Of a stretch of 64,000 nt of DNA, positions 25,230 to 32,956 are shown piece after piece. The first letter of the stretch is position 1. The number at the start of each line of letters is the position of its first letter. Source of the DNA: Youxingia wuxianensis (GTDB taxonomy: Bacteria > Bacillota > Clostridia > Oscillospirales > Ruminococcaceae); the NCBI RefSeq assembly GCF_014385085.1, contig NZ_JACRTD010000003.1:248001-312000 (forward strand), read 5' to 3'. Both the position numbers and the translations under genes were made by a program. The notes under the pieces are model-generated. The model searched no databases, had not been told where the DNA came from, and was given only the letters and a program-made list of their open reading frames with translations.

Positions 25230-26828
25230 ATGCAAAAAAGAGCAGTTATTATTTATTCTATTATTATACTTATGTTTACCGGGATGATCGGCAGGTTTTA
25301 CAGCCTGGCCATGGGGGATATGCTGGCGCAGGCGGCGGATACCCAAAGCGCTTATATTCTGGATGTGGCCAAATCCAGAGGACTGATTTATGATTGCAAT
25401 TTAAATTCTATGGTAAATACCACCAAAAAGACGGTGGCCGCTGTCATGCCTTCGCCGGAAGCTATGATGGCGCTTACCCAGGCAATTGAAGAAGGAGAAG
25501 AAATTGTCATCCGGGAAGATGAAGTCAAACCTTATACGGTAAATCTGGAAAAAACCTCTGTCTATTCCAAAGGGGTGGAAATGTTCGACGTATGGGAAAG
25601 GTACGCCCCGAATCAATTAGCTCCACATATCATCGGTTATCTCAATCCAGAAGGATCAAGCGGGGCGGCGGGAATAGAACTGGCTTATGATGAATTGCTC
25701 CAGCAGTATAATGGAAGCTTAAAACTGCGGTATATGGTAGACGCTTACGGACAGGCAATGACAACTGAGGCTCCAGAAATCATCCAGGACAACTTCGAAA
25801 GTCAAGGAGGCGTTGTACTGACTCTGGATAGCACTATTCAGAGGGCGGCTCAACGGGCCATGAAAAATGTGGAGAAGGGCGCCGCAGTAGTAATGGACAT
25901 TACTACTGGAAACTTAAAAGCAGTGGTGAGCATGCCTCAATACGATCCAAATAATTTGGCGGAAAGTTTGAAAAATCCGGACAGTCCTTTTGTCAACAGG
26001 GCATTTTCACAATATAATGTAGGTTCTACCTTTAAGCTGGTTACCGCAGCCGCAGCACTGGAAAATGGCGCCGGACGGTATAATCCCTATACCTGCAAAG
26101 GGTATATTGATATTGACGGCCATATCTTTTACTGCCATTACCGAAACGGACATGGAGAAATTGATATGAAAAAAGCCGTCGAGGTTTCCTGCAATCCGTT
26201 TTTTATCCAGCTAGGGCTTTCTGCCGGTGGAAAAAATATTATTTCTATGGCCAGAGATATTGGCTTTAGTAAGGCGGCGCAGCTTTCAGAAGATATCAAA
26301 ACCCAAAGCGGCACCCTTCCGGATGAAAAAGAACTTGCTTCTGATACAGCGGTGGCGAACCTTTCTTTTGGTCAGGGAAAGCTGACAGCCACCCCTATTC
26401 AGGTAGCTCAGATGGCGTGTACGATCGCCAACGGCGGGTATGCGATTACGCCCCGGTTGGTGGAAGGATTTACCGACGATGGGAAGGAAATATATGAGCA
26501 CACGACCATCTACAGCCCTGTCCAGGTCTTCTCAAAAAAAACCGCCCAGGCTTTGCAGGAATTTATGATAGGAAATGTAGAAGAAGGCAGCGGCGTAAAC
26601 GCGAAGCCGGACTATTGTACTGCCGCGGGAAAAACCGCTTCGGCACAGACGGGAATTTATGAAGGAGAGGAAGAAATTGTTCATGCCTGGTTCGCAGGAT
26701 ATTTCCCGGCGCAGGATCCCAAGTATGCTATTGTGGTCTTGGTAGAAGGCGGGGACAGCGGTAGTGAAACAGCGGCTCCTATTTTTAAACAGATTGCCGA
26801 ATCAATTTATCTTTATGAGAAGGATTAA
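25230..26828 (+). CDS. Penicillin-binding transpeptidase (class B, short)
   Basis: The 532-residue protein has an N-terminal membrane anchor (about 3-25), a dimerisation/pedestal region with SRGLIYDCN, and a transpeptidase domain. The catalytic Ser266 is in STFK (266-269), and the SxN motif is S320-C-N322. The third motif is K468-T-A in AAGKTASAQTG instead of the common KTG. It is a D,D-transpeptidase that crosslinks peptidoglycan at the outer face of the membrane. ATG 25230 follows GGGTG; a GTG at 25221 is possible. It stands alone between two terminated units, so its role in elongation, division or sporulation cannot be placed. Confidence 0.93.
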   Translation: MQKRAVIIYSIIILMFTGMIGRFYSLAMGDMLAQAADTQSAYILDVAKSRGLIYDCNLNSMVNTTKKTVAAVMPSPEAMMALTQAIEEGEEIVIREDEVKPYTVNLEKTSVYSKGVEMFDVWERYAPNQLAPHIIGYLNPEGSSGAAGIELAYDELLQQYNGSLKLRYMVDAYGQAMTTEAPEIIQDNFESQGGVVLTLDSTIQRAAQRAMKNVEKGAAVVMDITTGNLKAVVSMPQYDPNNLAESLKNPDSPFVNRAFSQYNVGSTFKLVTAAAALENGAGRYNPYTCKGYIDIDGHIFYCHYRNGHGEIDMKKAVEVSCNPFFIQLGLSAGGKNIISMARDIGFSKAAQLSEDIKTQSGTLPDEKELASDTAVANLSFGQGKLTATPIQVAQMACTIANGGYAITPRLVEGFTDDGKEIYEHTTIYSPVQVFSKKTAQALQEFMIGNVEEGSGVNAKPDYCTAAGKTASAQTGIYEGEEEIVHAWFAGYFPAQDPKYAIVVLVEGGDSGSETAAPIFKQIAESIYLYEKD

Positions 26829-26839
26829 GGAAGAAAAGA

Positions 26840-26868
26840 TTGTAAATTTTTTCTTGATGTTATATAAT
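26840..26868 (+). promoter_or_regulatory. Likely promoter of the DegV gene
   Basis: TTGTAA (26840-26845) and TATAAT (26863-26868) are 17 bases apart, about 30 bases before the DegV start codon. Confidence 0.55.
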
Positions 26869-26899
26869 AAAGTGGAAGTAATATGGAGGGAGACATAAA

Positions 26900-27766
26900 A
26901 TGAGCGACTATATTATTGTCACAGATTCCAACGCAGATTTGCTTCCCGAATATTGTAAACAGCATAATATTGTTGAAATGGAGCTTACCTATACTTTAGA
27001 TGATAAAACGTACCGCTGTAACGACCCATCCCTTTCCCGGCATGAATTTTATGACTATATGCGGGGCGGAAAGATGCCGATTACTGCGCAAATAAATATG
27101 GAAGAGACCAATAACAAATTAATTCCGATTTTGGAAGAGGGAAAGGATATTCTTTGTATTATGTTTTCTTCCGGGCTGAGCGGAAGCTATAACAGCGTTC
27201 GCATTGTTGGGGAAGAGCTGCAGGGAAAATATCCGGACCGGAAAATTGTGGTTATTGATTCCCTTTGCGCTTCCTTGGGAGAAGGGCTTTTGGTAGACAA
27301 AGCGGTTACAAGAAAAGAAAAAGGCATGTCCTTGGAAGACAATGCCCAAAGGGTCCAGGAAGATATGCCGCATTTGTGCCATTATTTTACGGTGGCTGAT
27401 CTATTTCACCTGCATCGCGGCGGCAGAGTTTCCGCTACGGCGGCGGTGTTTGGTTCTATGCTTGGAATTAAGCCGGTACTCCATGTAGATGACGAGGGAC
27501 ATTTAATCCCGCTCTCCAAGGTAAGGGGAAGAAAAGCTTCTTTGTTGGCTTTGGTGGATAATATGGAAAAACTGATTGATCGGAAAAACTGCGATAAATT
27601 TTTCATCAGCCATGGAGACTGTTTGGATGACGCCAAATTTGTAGCGGAGGAAGTAAAGAAACGGTTTGGGTTTCACGACTGTATGATCAATTATGTAGGC
27701 CCTACAATCGGCGCACATTCTGGACCGGGAACCGTCGCTTTATTCTTTATGGGGAAACATAGATAA
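26900..27766 (+). CDS. DegV-family fatty-acid-binding protein
   Basis: DegV/FakB proteins bind a fatty acid and present it to the kinase FakA for phosphorylation. The 288-residue protein starts IIVTDSNADLLPEY, the family signature. It contains the lipid-binding FSSGLSGSYNSVR segment, a FHLHRGGRVSATAA segment equivalent to L.RGGR, and the C-terminal YVGPTIGAHSGPGTVALFF motif. It is cytosolic, without membrane segments. AGGGAG precedes the start. It forms its own transcription unit. Confidence 0.95.
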   Translation: MSDYIIVTDSNADLLPEYCKQHNIVEMELTYTLDDKTYRCNDPSLSRHEFYDYMRGGKMPITAQINMEETNNKLIPILEEGKDILCIMFSSGLSGSYNSVRIVGEELQGKYPDRKIVVIDSLCASLGEGLLVDKAVTRKEKGMSLEDNAQRVQEDMPHLCHYFTVADLFHLHRGGRVSATAAVFGSMLGIKPVLHVDDEGHLIPLSKVRGRKASLLALVDNMEKLIDRKNCDKFFISHGDCLDDAKFVAEEVKKRFGFHDCMINYVGPTIGAHSGPGTVALFFMGKHR

Positions 27767-27773
27767 ATAATAG

Positions 27774-27810
27774 AAACAGCTGCTTTTACATCAAGTGAAA
27801 GCAGCTGTTT
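27774..27810 (+). terminator. Hairpin after the DegV gene
   Basis: AAACAGCTGCTTT (27774-27786) pairs with AAAGCAGCTGTTT (27798-27810), a perfect 13-bp stem that ends in T residues. It separates the DegV gene from the SRP RNA promoter. Confidence 0.75.
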
Positions 27811-27818
27811 ATAAACGG

Positions 27819-27847
27819 TTGAAATTTTATGATCGGTATGCTATAAT
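27819..27847 (+). promoter_or_regulatory. Promoter of the SRP RNA gene
   Basis: TTGAAA (27819-27824) and TATAAT (27842-27847) are 17 bases apart. The predicted start is near 27854, in front of the SRP RNA. Confidence 0.75.
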
Positions 27848-27853
27848 AAGGTT

Positions 27854-28037
27854 CGCTGTAAAAACAGCGTGTCAACGTGGGAAGCATTGCCGGTGTGTGT
27901 GGGGACATGCAGGTATGCGGGTCCTGTGCGACAGAGCGCCGTGAACCATGTCAGGCGGGGAACCGAGCAGCATTAAGCGGTTTGTTTTGTGCGCCGCAGG
28001 TAATCTGTGTGCCTGTGTGTCCGTACACACACCTTTT
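27854..28037 (+). ncRNA. ffs: Signal recognition particle RNA
   Basis: The apical domain IV is visible as GTCAGGCGGGGAACCGAGCAGC near 27949-27970, which carries the GTCAGG, GGAA tetraloop and AGCAGC bases that bind Ffh. Outer strands GGTGTGTGT (27892-27900) and ACACACACC (28025-28033) close a long helix, followed by a T-rich tail that can terminate transcription. A 40-base 5' part with CGCTGTAAAAACAGCG sits before the helix; its processing is unknown, so the 5' end is approximate. It is just upstream of dnaX, the same place as in Bacillus. Confidence 0.88.
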
Positions 28038-28063
28038 ATTTTGAGAAAGGAAGGGAGAACTTT

Positions 28064-29668
28064 ATGTACCAGGCGTTGTATCGTAAGTGGCGGCCAAAAA
28101 CGTTTGAGGATGTTGTCGGTCAGGACCATATTACTCTCACCTTGAAAAATGAAGTATCTGCCGGAAAATTTTCTCATGCTTATCTTTTTACCGGTTCTCG
28201 GGGTACGGGAAAAACTACTTGTTCTAAAATTGTGGCAAAAGCGGTCAACTGTTTACACCCGCAGGATGGAAATCCATGTAATGAATGTCTCAACTGCAAG
28301 GGAATTGACGACGGTTCGATTTTGGATGTGGTGGAAATTGACGCCGCCAGCAATAATGGCGTCGATAATATCCGTCAGCTTCGGGAAGAAGCGTATTTTT
28401 TGCCTTCAGTGGCGAAATATCGGGTTTATATACTGGACGAATGCCATATGCTCAGTGCAGGAGCGGTAAATGCGCTTCTTAAAATATTGGAAGAGCCGCC
28501 GGAACATGTTATTTTCATTTTGGCGACTACAGAAATTCATAAAGTATTGCCCACTATTTTATCCCGCTGTCAGCGGTTTGATTTTAAAAGGATCAAGTCT
28601 CAGGTGATTGCTGAGCGCTTGTTATATGTAGCGGAACAGGAAAACATTCACCTTGAGAAAGCGGCGGCGATGCTTATTGCCCGTCTGTCGGACGGAGGAA
28701 TGCGGGACGCTTTATCTCTGCTTGATTTGTGTATTTCCTATGCACAGCAGATCACAGAACAGACGGTAGTGGAAACGGCCGGACTTACTGGACAGGGGCC
28801 ATTGTTTGAGCTGGTTCACGCCATAATTCAAAAAGATCCTGCCGGCGCTTTGCGGGTGGTAGATCAGCTGAGCGAAAATTCTATGGATTTTACCCGGCTT
28901 TGTGAACAGATGGTTATTCATTACCGCAATTTGATGATTGTGAAAACAGTAAAAGATCCGGAAGATCTTATTCAGATGTTGCCGGAAGATTTGCAGAAGC
29001 TGCGGGAGCAGTCAGCACAGGTTTCGCTAAATACCATCATGTCTGGATTGGAAATTTTACAAGATACTATGGGAAAAATCTCCCGTACCGCTTTTAAACG
29101 TACGGAATTTGAGATGGCTGTAATCCGTCTTTGCGATATGCCGGCCTCTTTTACGATGGAAGAATTTGCCCAGCGATTGGACCGTCTGGAGATGTCTTTT
29201 GCATCGGAACAGCAGCCTGCGCGGGCGGCTGTTCAGCAGGCTGTGCCTGCGTCCAGCGCCGCTGGTTCGCCGAAGGCGGAAAAGCCGCCTCAGGCGCCGT
29301 CCTCTTCTCTGTCAGCCGCGGACGAAGCGATTCCTTTTGAAAAATGGGCGGAGGTTTTGCAGGAACTGCAAAAGATCAATGGAGCGTTATATGGGGCGAT
29401 GATTGAAAGCCGAGCATTTATCTGCGGAGAGCTGGTGCTGATTGATTGCGCCAACGATATGTTTAAAAACCTTCTTCGTACCAGTTTGGCCGCCAAAGAA
29501 AGCCTGCGTAACGCCATTATGAAGATTACGGGCCAGAAATACAACCTGGGACCATACAATCCGGATAAATACCGGGTGTCCGAAGCGCAAAAAAATGAAA
29601 AGTCAGATCCTTTAGAAGGAGTATTAAAAAAAGCAAGTGAATTAAATGTTCCAGTGGACATAAAATAA
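28064..29668 (+). CDS. dnaX: DNA polymerase III subunits gamma/tau
   Basis: DnaX forms the clamp-loader motor of the replicase. The 534-residue protein begins MYQALYRKWRPKTFEDVVGQ, the standard start. The Walker A GSRGTGKTT is near residues 44-52, a zinc-binding Cys set (CLHPQDGNPCNECLNC) near 64-79, and the Walker B box VYILDECHMLS near 123. A Pro/Ala-rich linker (about 385-430) separates the ATPase from a C-terminal domain. ATG 28064 follows AAGGAAGGGAG; upstream in-frame codons fall in the SRP RNA. dnaX-ybaB-recR forms the expected operon. Confidence 0.97.
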   Translation: MYQALYRKWRPKTFEDVVGQDHITLTLKNEVSAGKFSHAYLFTGSRGTGKTTCSKIVAKAVNCLHPQDGNPCNECLNCKGIDDGSILDVVEIDAASNNGVDNIRQLREEAYFLPSVAKYRVYILDECHMLSAGAVNALLKILEEPPEHVIFILATTEIHKVLPTILSRCQRFDFKRIKSQVIAERLLYVAEQENIHLEKAAAMLIARLSDGGMRDALSLLDLCISYAQQITEQTVVETAGLTGQGPLFELVHAIIQKDPAGALRVVDQLSENSMDFTRLCEQMVIHYRNLMIVKTVKDPEDLIQMLPEDLQKLREQSAQVSLNTIMSGLEILQDTMGKISRTAFKRTEFEMAVIRLCDMPASFTMEEFAQRLDRLEMSFASEQQPARAAVQQAVPASSAAGSPKAEKPPQAPSSSLSAADEAIPFEKWAEVLQELQKINGALYGAMIESRAFICGELVLIDCANDMFKNLLRTSLAAKESLRNAIMKITGQKYNLGPYNPDKYRVSEAQKNEKSDPLEGVLKKASELNVPVDIK

Positions 29669-29700
29669 AAAAACAACTACGAAAATTAGGAGGTTTTTAT

Positions 29701-30048
29701 ATGAAAGCAAGACTGCCACAGGGGATGGGCGGAGGCCCGGGAAATTTACAGAGCATGGTTCGCCAGGCACAGAAAATTCAGGATCAAATGAAACAAAAAC
29801 AGGCGGAAATTGAAGAAATGGATTTTCAGACTACTTCCGGCGGCGGGATGGTAGAAGTTGTCATTAGTGGAAAAAAAGAGATTAAAAGCCTGAATTTAAA
29901 ACCGGAGATTGTAGATCCTGAGGATATTGAAATGCTTCAGGATATGATTATTGCCGCAGTGAACGAGGCCATCCGTAAGGTGGAAGACACAACCAATGAG
30001 CAGATGGAAAAAATCAGCGGAGCCTTAAATATTCCAGGTTTGGTATAA
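29701..30048 (+). CDS. ybaB: YbaB/EbfC nucleoid-associated protein
   Basis: The 115-residue protein binds DNA as a dimer. Its signature appears in [37 protein letters not shown] and in [20 protein letters not shown]. An N-terminal [16 protein letters not shown] linker precedes the core. The gene is between dnaX and recR as in most Firmicutes. The ribosome binding site is TAGGAGG. Confidence 0.97.
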   Translation: MKARLPQGMGGGPGNLQSMVRQAQKIQDQMKQKQAEIEEMDFQTTSGGGMVEVVISGKKEIKSLNLKPEIVDPEDIEMLQDMIIAAVNEAIRKVEDTTNEQMEKISGALNIPGLV

Positions 30049-30055
30049 TATTATT

Positions 30056-30655
30056 ATGGCGTACAATGTATTACCTTTGACAAAATTAATTGAACAGTTT
30101 GAGCGTTTGCCGGGGATTGGACGTAAAACTGCCCAGCGGCTTGCGTTTTATGTGCTTTCGCTTCCCAAAGAAAAAGCGCAGCAGTTTGCGGACGCTATTA
30201 TAGACGCCCATGAAAAGATTAAACGTTGTAAAACCTGTCAAAACTTAACTGACAAAGAATTTTGCCCGGTGTGCAGTGATGACACGCGGGACAAGGAAAC
30301 AATTTGTGTGGTAGAGACGTCTCAGGATGTAATCGCGTTTGAGCGCACCCGTGAATATCATGGGCAATATCATGTCCTTCATGGGCTTATTTCTCCCATG
30401 GATGGGGTAGGTCCTCAACAACTGACGATAAAAGAGCTTCTCTCCAGGCTTACGGATGATCATGTAAAAGAAGTGATTATGGCGACTAATCCTACAGTAG
30501 AAGGGGAAGCGACCGCCATGTATATCGCAAAGCTTCTTCGGCCTATGGGAATTAAAGTTACCCGTTTAGCATATGGTATTCCAGTTGGCGGAAATTTGGA
30601 ATATGCAGATGAGGTTACTTTATATCGTGCGCTGGAAGGCAGAAGTGAAATATAA
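30056..30655 (+). CDS. recR: Recombination protein RecR
   Basis: RecR works with RecO and RecF to load RecA. The 199-residue protein contains the helix-hairpin-helix [17 protein letters not shown], a Cys4 zinc site ([16 protein letters not shown]), and a Toprim domain with [12 protein letters not shown] and [12 protein letters not shown]. The ATG at 30056 has no convincing Shine-Dalgarno sequence within 15 bases; a GTATAATATTATT run precedes it. Translation may depend on coupling to ybaB, whose stop is only seven bases upstream. Confidence 0.97.
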   Translation: MAYNVLPLTKLIEQFERLPGIGRKTAQRLAFYVLSLPKEKAQQFADAIIDAHEKIKRCKTCQNLTDKEFCPVCSDDTRDKETICVVETSQDVIAFERTREYHGQYHVLHGLISPMDGVGPQQLTIKELLSRLTDDHVKEVIMATNPTVEGEATAMYIAKLLRPMGIKVTRLAYGIPVGGNLEYADEVTLYRALEGRSEI

Positions 30656-30670
30656 TTTGTAGGTGACTGA

Positions 30671-31075
30671 ATGTTTAGGCTTGGAAATTTAAGCGAAGAT
30701 GAAGTTAAGCGGATAATGAAATTTGGTATTACAGGCGTAGCGAATACTTTAATCGATATTGGAGTTTACAGCCTGTTAGCTTTAGTGTTGGAAGCGAATG
30801 TATTTTTCTCCCAGTGCTGTGGATTTTTAGCAGGAATGCTCAACAGCTATTTGGTAAATCGCAGTTGGACGTTTAAATCCAACCATCGCTTTTTCAGTTT
30901 GCAGCTTGTAAAATTTGTAATTACCAATTTAATTGTACTGGCGCTAAGTTTACTTCTTTTAAAAATATTTATCGATTTCTTTTTATGGGGGAAATTTTTG
31001 GCAAAACTGGCAGCAACCGCGATTACGTTGGTAGTAAATTTTTTAATCAACCGTCTATGGGTATTCAACAACTAA
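30671..31075 (+). CDS. GtrA-family membrane protein
   Basis: The 134-residue protein has four membrane helices in the GtrA pattern: FGITGVANTLIDIGVYSLLAL, CGFLAGMLNSYLVNRSWTF, LVKFVITNLIVLALSLLL and the C-terminal VVNFLINRLWVFNN. GtrA-like proteins are thought to move lipid-linked sugars across the membrane for glycan decoration. It follows recR after 15 bases and may be co-transcribed. The sugar and acceptor cannot be told. Confidence 0.92.
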   Translation: MFRLGNLSEDEVKRIMKFGITGVANTLIDIGVYSLLALVLEANVFFSQCCGFLAGMLNSYLVNRSWTFKSNHRFFSLQLVKFVITNLIVLALSLLLLKIFIDFFLWGKFLAKLAATAITLVVNFLINRLWVFNN

Positions 31076-31114
31076 ATAATATAGTATAATTTGGACAGCA
31101 GGGGAGGTGGTTTG

Positions 31115-31582
31115 ATGGAAAAGGCATCCACAAAGACAATCGCTGTAAATAAAAAAGCCAGGCACGAATATTTTGTAATTGAGGCTTATGAAGCAGGAAT
31201 TGAACTATTCGGTACGGAAGTAAAATCTCTGCGTGCCGGAGCGGTCAATCTAAAGGATAGCTGGTGCGATTTAATTAAAGGAGAGCTTTTCATCAAGCAA
31301 ATGCATATTTCTCCTTATGAGCAGGGAAATATTTTTAACCGTGACCCTTATCGTGAGCGAAAGTTGTTGATGCACCGCAGGGAGATTAATAAATTGGCGG
31401 GACAACTTTCTCAACAAGGATACACTCTCATTCCGCTTTCCCTGTATTTCAAAAATTCTCGGGTAAAGGTTCAATTGGGGCTTTGTAAAGGAAAACAGCT
31501 TCATGATAAACGGCAAGATATGGCCAAACGGGACGCTAAACGGGATATTGACCGGGCGTTGAAAGAACGAATTAAAACATAA
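31115..31582 (+). CDS. smpB: SsrA-binding protein SmpB
   Basis: SmpB binds tmRNA and brings it to stalled ribosomes. The 155-residue protein has [32 protein letters not shown], then [17 protein letters not shown], and the basic tail with KRDIDRALK that enters the decoding centre. ATG 31115 is chosen because GGGAGGTGG precedes it; an in-frame TTG at 31091 gives a non-homologous extension. TATAAT at 31085-31090 could be its -10 box. The tmRNA gene follows 24 bases after its stop. Confidence 0.97.
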   Translation: MEKASTKTIAVNKKARHEYFVIEAYEAGIELFGTEVKSLRAGAVNLKDSWCDLIKGELFIKQMHISPYEQGNIFNRDPYRERKLLMHRREINKLAGQLSQQGYTLIPLSLYFKNSRVKVQLGLCKGKQLHDKRQDMAKRDAKRDIDRALKERIKT

Positions 31583-31606
31583 CCGGAAGTTTTTCGGTTA
31601 CTATAT

Positions 31607-31955
31607 GGGGATGTAAAGGTTTCGACGGGGACTCTGAAGTATGAGTAGCGAGTAGAGGCGCACGCCCTCTATAAAACGTGACACTTTTAAAAATAAACGC
31701 TGAAGATAATTTAGCATTTGCTGCTTAATTAAGCAGCCGTCTTGCCTTTGAGTACCACGGCAAAGGTAAAGGCGTCGATTAGTGGTGAACGATTTATCCC
31801 AGCGGCTTCGTAAGATAAATTGTATTAGGAGCTACTGAACCAGATAGCCTGTTTGTCGGCGATCAGGGGAGGGAATGTTAAAAGATAAACTGCACTCGGA
31901 GAGACTCATATGAATCGGTTTTCGGACGCGGGTTCGATTCCCGCCATCTCCACCA
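31607..31955 (+). ncRNA. ssrA: Transfer-messenger RNA (tmRNA)
   Basis: The 5' GGGGATG pairs with CATCTCC at the 3' end, followed by A and CCA (31953-31955), and the T arm reads GGTTCGATTCCCGCC. The tag frame ends GCA TTT GCT GCT TAA at 31728. Counting from GCT 31699 it encodes AEDNLAFAA, close to clostridial tags such as AEDNFALAA; the resume codon itself is my inference. It lies directly downstream of smpB. The 3' end is a known integration site for mobile elements, and a recombinase remnant adjoins it here. Confidence 0.95.
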
Positions 31956-32197
31956 ATGAAATTCGACCGCTCGCCTAAACGGTCAAAAGTGGTGCCGTCA
32001 CTGTTGTCGGCACTATTTTTTTGTTCAAAAACAGTAAGTACATCGACAACAACCTTTTCATCATAAACATGCACTTTATCTACAAATAAGGCGATCGCCT
32101 TTTTCTGTTGTGCCTTTGGCATTGATTTAATCTCTTGGTACATTTTAAGAAAACTATAAATTTGGTCACGGCTTAAAGAGTGAATACCCTGAGTCAC
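31832..32197 (-). pseudogene. C-terminal remnant of a site-specific serine recombinase
   Basis: The first 55 residues (LSRDQIYSFLKMYQE, then KKAIALFVDKVHVYDEKVVV) look like the extreme C-terminus of large serine recombinases, which typically end with a fVd.VyvYddkiv strand pair. The rest reads through the terminator and the antisense of the tmRNA 3' end (GGDGGNRTRVRKP), so it is not a natural domain. A stop codon lies just upstream in the same frame, and no catalytic domain is present. GGAGGTG precedes the GTG at 32197, so a short product could still be made. I take it as a scar of an element that used the tmRNA end as attachment site. Confidence 0.6.
31992..32022 (+). terminator. Likely tmRNA terminator
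   Basis: GTGCCG (31992-31997) and CGGCAC (32008-32013) form a short stem followed by TATTTTTTTTG. It lies 36 bases after the tmRNA CCA end. Confidence 0.6.
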
Positions 32198-32282
32198 ATA
32201 ATCACCTCCATATTAAAATATCTTACGAATATTAAGCTGCTTTTCATAATTGACTATTGATTTTCGAGGAGTTGAGTACATA

Positions 32283-32819
32283 ATGGACGAAAATAAAGCG
32301 TTTGCCCCCTTTGATTTATCCAAAACACAAAAATTTAATAAGGTTACACAGCGGCAAGAAATGAGCGAGAATTTTTACAAATTGGCGGCTATTTATTATG
32401 ATGTCGCCCTTCACACCCTAGTTAATATGAACTGGATGCCTGTGACACTCTCTAATGCGGCCTTTTCTTGTGAGCTATTTTTAAAAGCATTATTATATGG
32501 GTTTGGTATAGACTTTGAGAAAACTCACGGACTAAAAGATCTCTTTGAAAAGCTACCTCAAAATGAACAGGCTTATATTGCTGAAAATATTGCGATTGAA
32601 AATAGAGACAAAGAGTTTTTTCTCTGTCTAAATGAGCAGAACAATGCTTTTATGGAGTACAGATATATGTGCGAAGCAAAGGCGATCACGGGAAATCCTA
32701 TCTTTCTTCTTAAATTTGCTCATATTTTAAAATTTGTTTACCAGTCGTTGGTTAAGGAAAATAGTAAATCGGACAAATCAGAGGAAAGTTCCGATACAGC
32801 AGATCAAGGAGGTCGGTAG
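32283..32819 (+). CDS. HEPN-domain protein
   Basis: The 178-residue protein carries a HEPN-like helical core: NFYKLAAIYYDVALHTL, then AAFSCELFLKALLYGFGIDFEKTHGLKDLFEKLP. The ELFLKALL...H.L..L pattern is typical of HEPN proteins found in toxin-antitoxin and stress systems. The catalytic RxxxxH motif of RNase HEPNs is not clear, so it may be a binding variant. ATG 32283 is chosen with GAGGAG about 12 bases upstream; an in-frame upstream start at 32250 is weaker. It has no nucleotidyltransferase partner beside it. It lies in the likely integration scar next to tmRNA. Confidence 0.7.
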   Translation: MDENKAFAPFDLSKTQKFNKVTQRQEMSENFYKLAAIYYDVALHTLVNMNWMPVTLSNAAFSCELFLKALLYGFGIDFEKTHGLKDLFEKLPQNEQAYIAENIAIENRDKEFFLCLNEQNNAFMEYRYMCEAKAITGNPIFLLKFAHILKFVYQSLVKENSKSDKSEESSDTADQGGR

Positions 32820-32842
32820 CGATATTGGCGAAAATGACGCCG

Positions 32843-32874
32843 ACTTTCTGCCGCATACAGGTGCGGCAGAAAGT
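32843..32874. repeat. 13-bp perfect inverted repeat
   Basis: ACTTTCTGCCGCA (32843-32855) and its complement (32862-32874) enclose TACAGG. No T run follows, so it is not a clear terminator. It lies 23 bases after the HEPN gene, between it and the broken hydrolase gene, and could be a mobile-element remnant or mRNA stem. Confidence 0.65.
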
Positions 32875-32956
32875 TGCCAGAATGGCACTCCTTTAAGCTT
32901 ATCGTCACCTCCAAAGAGAGAATATAGTCTTGTATTCTTTTATTTTATGCTCTTAT

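Noticed and set aside
32198..32260. Longer recombinase gene upstream of the remnant
   Set aside because: A stop codon occurs immediately upstream in frame, and no resolvase catalytic motif is present on either strand nearby.
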